A DNA stretch of 64,000 nucleotides from Brevundimonas sp. (lineage in GTDB: Bacteria; Pseudomonadota; Alphaproteobacteria; Caulobacterales; Caulobacteraceae), in contig QFQU01000017.1 in NCBI GenBank assembly GCA_003248965.1, forward strand, positions 1 to 64,000, in the 5' to 3' direction. Both the position numbers and the translations under genes were made by a program. The first letter of the stretch is position 1. Every line of letters starts with the position of its first letter. The notes beneath the pieces were generated by a model that was given only the letters and a program-made list of their open reading frames with translations, was not told the origin of the DNA and ran no database searches. Shown here in pieces: positions 35,276-43,335 of this stretch.

Positions 35276-35559
35276 GTGGGCCTATCGGCCTTCGGCCTAC
35301 TTGAGGCCTGTTGGGTGGGCTGCGACGGGCGTTGCGGCGGCCTTGATCCGCGTCGGCCCCGATCCGCGTTCGGATTATCCCCGCATTTCAGCGTTCTGGC
35401 GGGGCTCCCGCAGGTTTGCGGCCGTTAACCTATTGTCTGGTCAACGAAGGTTAGAACGCCTCACAGCCTGTGAATACTTGGTCTGTTCCGTGTATGTTCT
35501 GACCTTCTGGTCGTGTTCAGGCCGCCACACGTCAAAACATGGTTAAAACTTGGCTTCGA
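35276..35559. other. Intergenic region between rnpB and mraZ operator, no gene seen
   Basis: No credible coding frame. The first part has GGCCT iterated four times in 31 bases (35279-35309), which can pair as a small GGCC hairpin. A GTTAAC at 35424-35429 is only a half match to a CtrA box. The A/T content rises towards 35540 (ACATGGTTAAAACTTGG), as expected near a promoter. Confidence 0.5.
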
Positions 35560-35595
35560 TCCCATTGAGGCCCATTTCATCCCATGCTATCCCAG
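35560..35595 (-). promoter_or_regulatory. MraZ operator: four TGGGN repeats at 10-bp period
   Basis: The plus strand has CCCA at 35561, 35571, 35581 and 35591, that is, four TGGGN-N5 units on the minus strand, the known binding pattern of MraZ. A possible promoter overlaps it: TTGAGG (35565-35570), 17 bp, TATCCC (35588-35593). It ends 86 bp before the mraZ start and should mediate autorepression of the cluster. Confidence 0.75.
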
Positions 35596-35681
35596 GATCA
35601 TGATTTGGGGCTGATAAGGCGTGCGCGGCGGGCGCGCGTCAGGCATCTAGGGGCGGGCCGAAGGGTCCGATTGGGCAGGGC

Positions 35682-36158
35682 GTGTTTCTCTCGACCTACG
35701 AGAAGCAGCTGGACGGCAAGCGCCGTCTCCTGATCCCCAACGATTTCCGCACGACTGAAAACGGCGCCGCTGGCGGCGTGTTCATCTTTCCCTCCATCGA
35801 GGCCGACTGCCTGGAAGCGGGTGGCGACCGTCTGTTCGCCGTCTATGCCGAGATGATCGAATCCCTGCCGTTCGGCTCCGAAGAGCGTTCGGCCCTAGAG
35901 TGGCAGGTGATGGGCGAGCAGGTGCGCCTGTCCTATGACGCGGGCGGCCGGATCACCTTGCCGGAAGCCCTGTGCGCCGAGGCGGGGCTGGACGACATCG
36001 TCGTCATCGTCGGCCTGAACGACCGTTTCCAGATATGGTCGCGCGAGAAGTGGGCGGCCCGCCGCGCCGAACAGCGCGCTCTGGCCAAGGCCGGCATGGC
36101 CCAGATCGGCGCCCTGAAGCTGGCGGCCCAGATGAAGCTGGCGGGAGGCGGGTCGTGA
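35682..36158 (+). CDS. mraZ: Transcriptional regulator MraZ
   Basis: A 158-residue DNA-binding protein with two SpoVT-AbrB-like halves. The first half is FLSTYEKQLDGKRRLLIPND and the second is LSYDAGGRITLPEALCAEAG, ending in DRFQIWSREKWA. It represses its own division and cell wall cluster by binding TGGGN repeats, which are seen upstream. The C-terminus is extended by an Ala/Lys-rich helix. The start is a GTG at 35682. Its stop overlaps the rsmH start (GTGA). Confidence 0.95.
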   Translation: MFLSTYEKQLDGKRRLLIPNDFRTTENGAAGGVFIFPSIEADCLEAGGDRLFAVYAEMIESLPFGSEERSALEWQVMGEQVRLSYDAGGRITLPEALCAEAGLDDIVVIVGLNDRFQIWSREKWAARRAEQRALAKAGMAQIGALKLAAQMKLAGGGS

Positions 36159-37123
36159 CCGAAGCGCCCCACGCCCCCGTCCTGCTGGCCGAGGTGATCG
36201 AGGCCCTGTCGCCTGCGCCCGGCGACGTGATGATCGACGCCACCTTCGGCGCTGGCGGCTATACCCGCGCCATCCTGAAGACCGGCGCCCACGTCGTCGC
36301 CCTGGATCGCGACCCGACGGTCCAGCCGCACGCCGACGCCGTGGCCAACGACTATCCGGGCCAGTTCCAGCTGATCCGCACCCCCTTTTCGGGGTTGGCC
36401 CAGGCGTTCGCCGACAGCGGAAAGGCCCGGCTGGACGGCGCCGTCTTCGACATCGGCGTCTCGTCCATGCAGCTGGATCAGGCCGAGCGCGGCTTCTCCT
36501 TCATGCGCGACGGGCCGCTGGACATGCGGATGTCCGATGAGGGGGCGACCGCCGCCGACATCGTCAACACCTGGGATCACGGGCCGCTGGCCCACATCTT
36601 CAAACTGTATGGCGAGGAGCGTCAGTCGGGCCGCGTGGCCACCGCCATCCTGCGTCGCCGCGTCGAACAGCCCTTCACCCGCACCCTGGATCTGGCTGAG
36701 GTGGTCGAAAAGGCCCTGGGCGGCCGTCGCGGCGCGCCGATCCACCCGGCGACGCGGGTGTTCCAGGCCCTGCGGATCGCGGTGAACGACGAACTGGGCG
36801 AGTTGGAGCGCGGGCTGGAGGCGGCGGAGGCGACGCTCGCCCCCGGTGGACGCCTCGCCGTCGTCACCTTCCATTCGCTGGAAGATCGCATCGTCAAGGC
36901 CTTCCTGACCGAACGCACGGGCAATGCCCCCGCCGGTTCGCGCCACGCCCCCATGGCCGTCGATCCGCGCAAGCCCAGTTTCACGCTGCACTTCAAGGGC
37001 GCGCGCGAGGCGGGCGACGAGGAGCGTTCGACGAATCCCCGCGCCCGCTCGGCCAAGCTGCGGGCCGCCGTCCGCACCGACGCCCCCGCCTGGGGCCGGA
37101 TCGACGGGAGGGCGGCGGCATGA
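36155..37123 (+). CDS. rsmH: 16S rRNA (cytosine1402-N4)-methyltransferase
   Basis: A 322-residue SAM-dependent enzyme that methylates N4 of C1402 in the ribosomal decoding centre. Motifs: HAPVLLAEVIEAL, the SAM loop IDATFGAGGYTRAIL, VALDRDP, DGAVFDIGVSSMQLDQAERGF in two parts, and AVVTFHSLEDRIVK, SAKLRAAVR at the end. It starts with GTG at 36155 overlapping the mraZ stop by 4 bp, which fits the usual N-terminus. Confidence 0.96.
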   Translation: MTEAPHAPVLLAEVIEALSPAPGDVMIDATFGAGGYTRAILKTGAHVVALDRDPTVQPHADAVANDYPGQFQLIRTPFSGLAQAFADSGKARLDGAVFDIGVSSMQLDQAERGFSFMRDGPLDMRMSDEGATAADIVNTWDHGPLAHIFKLYGEERQSGRVATAILRRRVEQPFTRTLDLAEVVEKALGGRRGAPIHPATRVFQALRIAVNDELGELERGLEAAEATLAPGGRLAVVTFHSLEDRIVKAFLTERTGNAPAGSRHAPMAVDPRKPSFTLHFKGAREAGDEERSTNPRARSAKLRAAVRTDAPAWGRIDGRAAA

Positions 37124-37566
37124 CCACGGCGCCCTTCTTCGCCTATTCCCGCTCCCTGCTGCAGCGCCTGTTCGACTGGAAGATCCGCGGCGTGCGCTGG
37201 GTCGAGATCATCGGCGTCGGCCTGGTCGCGGTGATGATCGTCTCGGTCTATGCGGCCAAGGCGGCGGCGGCGCGCGAAAGCAGCCGCATCGCCCAGCTGG
37301 AGCAGGAGATCAGCGCCAACAATCAGCGTGTCCGACTGTTGCGGGCCGAGGTCGCCCGGCTGGAGCAGCCCGCGCGGCTGGAAAGCCTGTCGCGTCAGGC
37401 GGGCCTGTCGCCCACCGACGTGCATCGCCAGGCCGAGGCGGACAAGCTGGCCCAGCTGAAGTCCGGCGCGGCCAAGCCGGCCGCCGCCGCGCCCGCCGCC
37501 CCTTCGCCCGCCGTCAATCCCGCTGTCGACGACGATGTCGCCGCCATGCCGGAGGCGCCGCGATGA
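37120..37566 (+). CDS. ftsL: Cell division protein FtsL
   Basis: A 148-residue bitopic division protein. A short cytoplasmic segment leads to one membrane helix (WVEIIGVGLVAVMIVSVYAA, about residues 27-46), then a leucine-zipper-like coiled coil (SSRIAQLEQEISANNQRVRL) and a low-complexity Ala/Pro tail. The closing LSRQAGLSPTD is typical of alphaproteobacterial FtsL. It works with FtsB and FtsQ to activate FtsWI. Assignment rests on topology and position between rsmH and ftsI, with ATGA overlaps on both sides. Confidence 0.85.
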   Translation: MTTAPFFAYSRSLLQRLFDWKIRGVRWVEIIGVGLVAVMIVSVYAAKAAAARESSRIAQLEQEISANNQRVRLLRAEVARLEQPARLESLSRQAGLSPTDVHRQAEADKLAQLKSGAAKPAAAAPAAPSPAVNPAVDDDVAAMPEAPR

Positions 37567-39335
37567 GCGTTCAGGATCATCGCTATCATCGGCCCGCGCC
37601 GGGCGTTGACCTTCAGGGCCGGCTGTCCCCCTTCTGGCGCTGGCTGTCCGAACTGGTGTGGCGGCTGGAGCACGGCTTCGAGCGCGCCCGCGCCGACGCC
37701 CGCCCGGAAGAAGACACGCGCGTCCGCATCTTCCTGATCCTGATCGTTTTTTCCTGCGTTTTCGCCGGGCTGGCGGTCGGCGCCTCCTACAAGGCCCTGT
37801 TCGCCCAGACCAGCGGCCGCTGGTCCGGCGCCAATCCGAACGCCCTGGTGCGGGGCGACCTGACCGACCGCAACGGCGAACTGCTGGCCACCAACATCGT
37901 CCATTACGGCCTCTATATCGATCCGTCCGAGATCTGGGATCGCGACCTGGCCTTCGGCCAGCTTCGCCGCGCCCTGCCGCGCATCCAGCCCGCGCGCCTG
38001 CGCAAGGTGTTGAGCGGCGATCGTCGCCTGATCGTGCTGAACGGCCTGACCCCGCAGGAGAAGGCGGCGGTGCATGCCCTGGCCCTGGGCGGCGTCACCT
38101 TCGAGCCCGAGGATCGCCGCGCCTATCCGCTGGGAACCTCGGCCGAGCATCTGATCGGCGACGCCGACACGGGCGGGCAGGGGGTTTCCGGCGCCGAACT
38201 GGCCTTCAACAACGAAATCCGCGCCGCCGGCGAACGGGGCGAAAGCTTCCCCCTGTCGATCGACCTGCGGATCCAGGGCGTGCTGGAGAACGAACTGGCC
38301 GCAGCCGCCGTCAAGGCTCAGGCCAAGGGGGCGGTCGGCATCGTCACCGACGTCCAGACGGGCGAGGTCCTGGGCATGGCCAGCTGGCCGACCTTCAACC
38401 CGGCCGATCGCGGCGCGGCGCCCGAGGGCGCGACCTTGAACCGGGCTGTCGCCGCCCACTATGAAATGGGGTCGGTGTTCAAGAGCTTCACCGTCGCCGC
38501 CGGCCTGGACACGGGTCAGGCCGACATGAATACCCTGTTCGACGCCTCTCAGGCCTTCCAGATCGGCGATCGCAAGATCAAGGACTTCCACGCCCAGAAC
38601 CGGGTCATGACCCTGGAAGAGGTCTATCTGCACTCGTCCAACATCGGCACATCGCAACTGGCGCTGCAGATGGGGCCCAACACCATGCGCGACTATTTCC
38701 GTCGCCTGGGCCTGCTGAACGCCTCGACCGTGGAACTGAAGGAATCGGCCCGGCCGGTCGCTCCGCGTCGCTGGGACAACTCGACCCTGGCCTCCCTGTC
38801 CTTCGGCTACGGCATAATGGTGACGCCGGCCCAGGTGATCCAGGCCATGGGCGCCCTGACCAACGGCGGTCGGATGGTGCCTCTGACCCTGCGCAAGGGC
38901 GGGCTGCGCGGCGCCCAGACGCCCCAGGTCGTGACCGAGGAAACCTCGCGCACCATGCTGGACCTGATGCGTCGCAACGTCGTCAACGGCTCTGGCGGTT
39001 TCGCCGATGCGCCGGGCCTGCGGGTGGGCGGCAAGACCGGCTCGGCCAACAAGCTGGTGAACGGCCATTACGACCCCAGCCACGCGGTGGGCTCTTTCGC
39101 GGCGGTCTTCCCGGTCGACGGGCCTGTCACGGCCAAACGCTACGCCATCCTGATCGTGATGGACGAGCCGGGCGCCTATCCCAAGACCGGCGCCTATGTC
39201 GCCGCGCCCGCCGTGCGCAACATCGCCGACCGGATCGCCGGCTTCCTGGGCGTGCAGCGCCAGGGCGACCGCTGGCGCACGGCTACGGGCGAAAAGATCC
39301 CCCAGGCCGGCGCCCCGGCGGGAGGCGCACATTGA
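37563..39335 (+). CDS. ftsI: Septal peptidoglycan transpeptidase FtsI (PBP3)
   Basis: A 590-residue class B penicillin-binding protein. A cytoplasmic tail of about 60 residues leads to one membrane helix (IFLILIVFSCVFAGLAVGAS), then the dimerisation domain starting RGDLTDRNGELLATN. The transpeptidase domain has the catalytic SxxK in MGSVFKSF, SxN in HSSNIGTSQ and KTG in GGKTGSANK. It cross-links septal peptidoglycan and is the target of beta-lactams such as aztreonam. Start and stop overlap with ftsL and murE. Confidence 0.95.
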   Translation: MSVQDHRYHRPAPGVDLQGRLSPFWRWLSELVWRLEHGFERARADARPEEDTRVRIFLILIVFSCVFAGLAVGASYKALFAQTSGRWSGANPNALVRGDLTDRNGELLATNIVHYGLYIDPSEIWDRDLAFGQLRRALPRIQPARLRKVLSGDRRLIVLNGLTPQEKAAVHALALGGVTFEPEDRRAYPLGTSAEHLIGDADTGGQGVSGAELAFNNEIRAAGERGESFPLSIDLRIQGVLENELAAAAVKAQAKGAVGIVTDVQTGEVLGMASWPTFNPADRGAAPEGATLNRAVAAHYEMGSVFKSFTVAAGLDTGQADMNTLFDASQAFQIGDRKIKDFHAQNRVMTLEEVYLHSSNIGTSQLALQMGPNTMRDYFRRLGLLNASTVELKESARPVAPRRWDNSTLASLSFGYGIMVTPAQVIQAMGALTNGGRMVPLTLRKGGLRGAQTPQVVTEETSRTMLDLMRRNVVNGSGGFADAPGLRVGGKTGSANKLVNGHYDPSHAVGSFAAVFPVDGPVTAKRYAILIVMDEPGAYPKTGAYVAAPAVRNIADRIAGFLGVQRQGDRWRTATGEKIPQAGAPAGGAH

Positions 39336-40789
39336 GCGCGCTTCACCTGTCCGACCTGCTGCGCCGCGACGTGTCCTCCGACCCGGTGATCACCGGCGTC
39401 ACGGCCGACAGCCGCAAGGTCGCGCCCGGCGCCCTGTTCGTGGCCCTGCCGGGATCGGCCGCCGACGGCCGCGCCTTCATCCCCCAGGCCCTGGCGCAGG
39501 GGGCGGCCGCCGTTCTGGCCCCCGCCGACACGCCTGAAAGCGCCGCCCCGGTCCTGGTCACGTCCGGCGACGTGCGCCGCGCCTACGCCATCGCCGCGCG
39601 CAGCTTCTACGGCGCCCAGCCCAAGACCTGCGTGGCCGTGACCGGCACCAACGGCAAGACCTCGGTCGCCGCCTTCTGCCGCCAGATATGGGCCACGCTG
39701 GGCCACAAGTCCGCCAGCATGGGCACCCTGGGCGTGGTGGGCCAGAAGGGCGACCGGACCTACGCCCTGACCGGTCCCGGCCTGACCAGCCCCGACGCCG
39801 CCGAGGCCGCCCGCCTGATGGCCGAACTGGCGCGCAAGGATGTCACCCACGTCGCGGTGGAGGCCTCGTCGCACGGCATCGACCAGCGGCGTCTGGACGG
39901 CGTGGCGTTGAAGGCGGCCGCCTTCACCAACCTGACCCAGGACCATCTCGATTACCACGGCACGATGCAGGACTATCGCGCCGCCAAGCTGCGCCTGTTC
40001 GAGACCCTTTTGCCGCGTGGCCGAACCGCCGTGCTGAACGCCGATTCCGACGCCTATTCCGCCTTCGCCTCGGCCTCGATCATGGCGGGCCTGGGCGTGT
40101 TCGGCGTGGGTCAGCGCGGGCGCGACCTGATGTTGATCGGCCGGCAGGCGACGCCCGAGGGTCAGCGCCTGACCATCGATGTGCAGGGCGAGGTGCGCGA
40201 CATCCTGCTGCCCCTGGCCGGCGCCTTCCAGGCGTCGAACGCCTTGGTGGCTGCGGGCCTGTGCATCGCGGCGGGCGATCCGGCCGACGGCGTGATCGGC
40301 GCGCTGGAGGGGCTGACCGGCGCCCAGGGACGGCTTCAGCGCATCGGCGCCGAGACGGGGCGCGGAGAAGTCTATGTCGACTACGCCCACACGCCGGACG
40401 GGTTGGAGACGGTGCTGACCGCCCTTCGTCCCCACGCCACGGGCCGACTGATCGTGGTCTTCGGCGCCGGCGGCGACCGAGATCGCGGCAAGCGGCCCCT
40501 GATGGGCGCGATCGCCGGGCGTTTGGCCGACGTCGCCATCGTCACCGACGACAACCCACGTTCGGAAGACCCGGCCGCCATCCGCGCCGAAGTCAGAGCC
40601 GGCTGCCCCGACGCGCTGGAGATCGGCGACCGTCATGCGGCCATCCACGCCGCCGTTCAGATGATGCGCGACGGAGATGTGGTCGTCGTCGCCGGAAAAG
40701 GGCATGAACAGGGACAGATCGTCGGCGGGACGACTCATCCCTTCGACGACGCCGCTGTCGCGTCCGAGGCCCTGTCCGTTCATGCCTGA
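39332..40789 (+). CDS. murE: UDP-MurNAc-L-Ala-D-Glu:meso-diaminopimelate ligase
   Basis: A 485-residue ATP-dependent ligase that adds the third residue of the stem peptide. The P-loop is GTNGKTSVAAF; other features are TSPDAAEAARLM, ASSHGIDQRRLDG, FTNLTQDHLDYHG with the carbamylated lysine region following, and DDNPRSEDP, the DNPR motif that selects meso-diaminopimelate. The frame starts with TTG at 39332, overlapping the ftsI stop by 4 bp. The stop lies 8 bp inside murF. Confidence 0.95.
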   Translation: MSALHLSDLLRRDVSSDPVITGVTADSRKVAPGALFVALPGSAADGRAFIPQALAQGAAAVLAPADTPESAAPVLVTSGDVRRAYAIAARSFYGAQPKTCVAVTGTNGKTSVAAFCRQIWATLGHKSASMGTLGVVGQKGDRTYALTGPGLTSPDAAEAARLMAELARKDVTHVAVEASSHGIDQRRLDGVALKAAAFTNLTQDHLDYHGTMQDYRAAKLRLFETLLPRGRTAVLNADSDAYSAFASASIMAGLGVFGVGQRGRDLMLIGRQATPEGQRLTIDVQGEVRDILLPLAGAFQASNALVAAGLCIAAGDPADGVIGALEGLTGAQGRLQRIGAETGRGEVYVDYAHTPDGLETVLTALRPHATGRLIVVFGAGGDRDRGKRPLMGAIAGRLADVAIVTDDNPRSEDPAAIRAEVRAGCPDALEIGDRHAAIHAAVQMMRDGDVVVVAGKGHEQGQIVGGTTHPFDDAAVASEALSVHA

Positions 40790-42212
40790 ATCCACCGCCC
40801 GCCCGCTCTGGACGGCCGCCGAAGTCGCCGCCGCCACGGGCGGCGCCCTGCACGGGGCCGACGTCGCCATTTCCGGCGTGACCTACGACAGCCGCGAGAT
40901 CGGGCCGGGCGATCTGTTTCTGGCGCTGAAAGGCGCGCGCGACGGGCATGATTTCGCCGCCGGCGCCTTCGCCTCGGGCGCCGCCGCCGCCCTGGTCGAA
41001 CGCCCGGTCGAGGGCGGCGCCTGCATCGTCGTTCCCGATACGTTGAAGGGGCTGGAGGGCCTGGGCGTCGCGGCCCGCGACCGCGCCCCCCATGCGAAGC
41101 GCGGCGCCGTCACCGGCAGCGTCGGCAAGACCAGCGTCACCCAGGCGATCAAGGCGGGCCTCGACCTCGCCGGTCCCGCCCATGCCTCGGTCAAGAGCTA
41201 CAATAACCATATCGGCGTGCCCCTGACCCTGGCCCGGATGCCGGTCCAGACCCGGCGCGCCGTGTTCGAGATCGGCATGAACGCGCCGGGCGAGATCGCG
41301 CCCCTCTCCAAACTGGTCGCGCCCCATGCCGCCTGCGTCACCACCGTCGGTCCTGTCCACATCGAGGCCTTCGCCGACGGCGAGACGGGCGTGGCGCGTG
41401 AGAAGGCCGCGATCTTTGAGGGTCTGGTCCCCGGCGGAACCGCGGTCCTGAATGGCGACATCGCCCTGGCGCCGCTGCTGTGCGACGCGGCGGGGCGGCT
41501 GGGCGCACGACGCGTGACTTTCGGCACGGATATCGGCCATGACGCCCGCCTTCTTGATTTCCGGCCCGACGCCGAAGGCGCGACCGTGGTGGCCGAACTG
41601 TTCGGCCGGCCGCTGGAGTATCGCCTGGCTCAGTCAGGCGCACACTGGGGCCTGAACAGTCTGTGCGTCCTGCTGATGCTCGACGCGCTGGACGTGCCGC
41701 TGGAGACGGGGCTTCAGGCCCTGGCCGACTTCCAGCCGCTGGCCGGGCGGGGCCAGACGCGCCAGGTGGCTATAGCCGACGGCGCCTTCACCCTGATCGA
41801 CGAAAGCTATAACGCCAATCCCCTGTCGATGACCGCCGGCTTCAAGAGCCTGGGCGCCCGCGCCGTTTCGGGCCGCCGTGTCGTGGTCCTGACCGACATG
41901 CTGGAACTGGGCGACCAGAGCCGCAGCCTGCACGAAGGTTTGGCCGGCCCCATCGACGCGGCCGGTCTGGACCTGGTTCACGCCGCCGGCCCCGAAATGC
42001 GCTGGCTTTACGACGCCCTGCCGACCTCGCGGCGCGGCCTGTGGCGCGCCACCGCCGCCGAACTGGCCGCCGAGGCGGCGCTGCTGGTCGCGCCCGGCGA
42101 CGTGGTCATGGTCAAGGGCTCCAACGGATCCAGGGCCTCGCTGGTCGCCAAGGCGCTGGCCGGCCTGAACAGCGCCCAAGGCGCCCCCTCAAGCAGCGAC
42201 GCGTCGCGGTAG
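40782..42212 (+). CDS. murF: UDP-MurNAc-tripeptide:D-alanyl-D-alanine ligase
   Basis: A 476-residue ligase that adds D-Ala-D-Ala to form the UDP-MurNAc-pentapeptide. It begins RPLWTAAEVAAATGG and SGVTYDSREIGPGDLFLALK; the P-loop is TGSVGKTSVTQAIK, with Val in place of the usual Asn of GTNGKT. Further: NYNNHIGVPLTL-like KSYNNHIGVPLTLARM, DESYNANPLSM, and VKGSNGSRAS near the end. The ATG at 40782 overlaps murE. It ends in TAG. Confidence 0.95.
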   Translation: MPESTARPLWTAAEVAAATGGALHGADVAISGVTYDSREIGPGDLFLALKGARDGHDFAAGAFASGAAAALVERPVEGGACIVVPDTLKGLEGLGVAARDRAPHAKRGAVTGSVGKTSVTQAIKAGLDLAGPAHASVKSYNNHIGVPLTLARMPVQTRRAVFEIGMNAPGEIAPLSKLVAPHAACVTTVGPVHIEAFADGETGVAREKAAIFEGLVPGGTAVLNGDIALAPLLCDAAGRLGARRVTFGTDIGHDARLLDFRPDAEGATVVAELFGRPLEYRLAQSGAHWGLNSLCVLLMLDALDVPLETGLQALADFQPLAGRGQTRQVAIADGAFTLIDESYNANPLSMTAGFKSLGARAVSGRRVVVLTDMLELGDQSRSLHEGLAGPIDAAGLDLVHAAGPEMRWLYDALPTSRRGLWRATAAELAAEAALLVAPGDVVMVKGSNGSRASLVAKALAGLNSAQGAPSSSDASR

Positions 42213-42221
42213 GGAAAAAAG

Positions 42222-43331
42222 ATGTTCTACCTTCTGTACCTCTATTACGCCGACGTCGCGCACCAGTATCCGCTGCTGAACCTGATCCAGTATCAGACGG
42301 TCCGCACGGCCCTGGCCCTGGCGACGGCGGCCATCGTGGCCGTGGCCATGGGCAGCCGTTTCATCAACTGGATTCGCGCCAAACAGGGCCGGGGTCAGCC
42401 GATCCGCGACGACGGCCCCGTCAGCCACCTGTCCAAGGTCGGCACCCCCACCATGGGCGGGCTGATGATCCTGGCGGGCATCGGCGTGGCCGTGTTCCTG
42501 TGGGCGGACCTGACCAATCCCTATATCTGGATCGTCTCGGGCGTGACGGCGGCCTTCGGCGTGCTGGGCTTCATCGACGACTACGCCAAGGTGACGAAAC
42601 AGACCTCGGCCGGCCTGACCTCCAAACAGAAGCTGTTGGCCCAGACCGTCGTCGCCGTGATCGCCGGTGTTCTGACGGTGCTGTGGATGACCCGTTCGCC
42701 GACCTCGCCGGGGCTGGAGACGTCCATCGCCTTCCCCTTCTTCAAGGCGGTCCTGCTGAACATCGGCTGGTTCTATGTGGCCTTCGCGGCCTTCACCATC
42801 GTCGGCTTCTCCAATGCAGTGAACCTGACCGACGGGCTGGACGGCCTGGCCACCGTGCCGGTGATGATGGCGGCGGGCGCCTTCGGGGTGATCTCCTACC
42901 TTTGCGGCAACTTCGTCTTCGCCCAGTATCTGCAGGTCCACCACGTCCCCGGCGCGGGCGAACTGGCCATCTTCTGCGCCGCCATGATCGGCGGGGGCGC
43001 GGGCTTCCTCTGGTACAACGCCCCGCCGGCCAAGATATTCATGGGCGACACCGGCTCCCTGGCCCTGGGCGGGGCGCTGGGCGCCATCGCCGTCACCACC
43101 AAGCACGAACTGGTGCTGGGCATCGTCGGCGGTCTGTTCGTGATGGAGGCCGCCTCGGTCATGATCCAGGTCGGCTATTACAAACTGACCAAGAAGCGCA
43201 TCTTCCTGATGGCGCCGGTCCACCATCATTTCGAAAAGATGGGCTGGCCGGAATCCACCGTCGTCATCCGCTTCTGGATCATCGCCGGCGCCCTGGCCCT
43301 GCTGGGCCTGTCGACGCTGAAGCTGCGTTGA
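42222..43331 (+). CDS. mraY: Phospho-MurNAc-pentapeptide-transferase (lipid I synthase)
   Basis: A 369-residue polytopic enzyme with about 10 membrane helices that transfers phospho-MurNAc-pentapeptide to undecaprenyl phosphate. Catalytic motifs: DDGPVSHLSKVGTPTMGG, the double Asp in GFIDDYAKV, NLTDGLDGLA, and the C-terminal histidines APVHHHFEKMGWPE. The length is as usual. It follows murF by 9 bp, with AGGGAAAAAAG in front of the ATG, and precedes murD by 4 bp. Confidence 0.97.
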   Translation: MFYLLYLYYADVAHQYPLLNLIQYQTVRTALALATAAIVAVAMGSRFINWIRAKQGRGQPIRDDGPVSHLSKVGTPTMGGLMILAGIGVAVFLWADLTNPYIWIVSGVTAAFGVLGFIDDYAKVTKQTSAGLTSKQKLLAQTVVAVIAGVLTVLWMTRSPTSPGLETSIAFPFFKAVLLNIGWFYVAFAAFTIVGFSNAVNLTDGLDGLATVPVMMAAGAFGVISYLCGNFVFAQYLQVHHVPGAGELAIFCAAMIGGGAGFLWYNAPPAKIFMGDTGSLALGGALGAIAVTTKHELVLGIVGGLFVMEAASVMIQVGYYKLTKKRIFLMAPVHHHFEKMGWPESTVVIRFWIIAGALALLGLSTLKLR

Positions 43332-43335
43332 TCCG

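Noticed and set aside
35424..35429. CtrA site upstream of mraZ
   Set aside because: Only one half site (GTTAAC) with no second TTAA at the required 7-bp spacing.
35276..35545. Short plus-strand frames between rnpB and mraZ
   Set aside because: They have no ribosome sites, read partly through the 3' end of the RNase P RNA, and encode peptides rich in Trp/Cys/Arg with no family.
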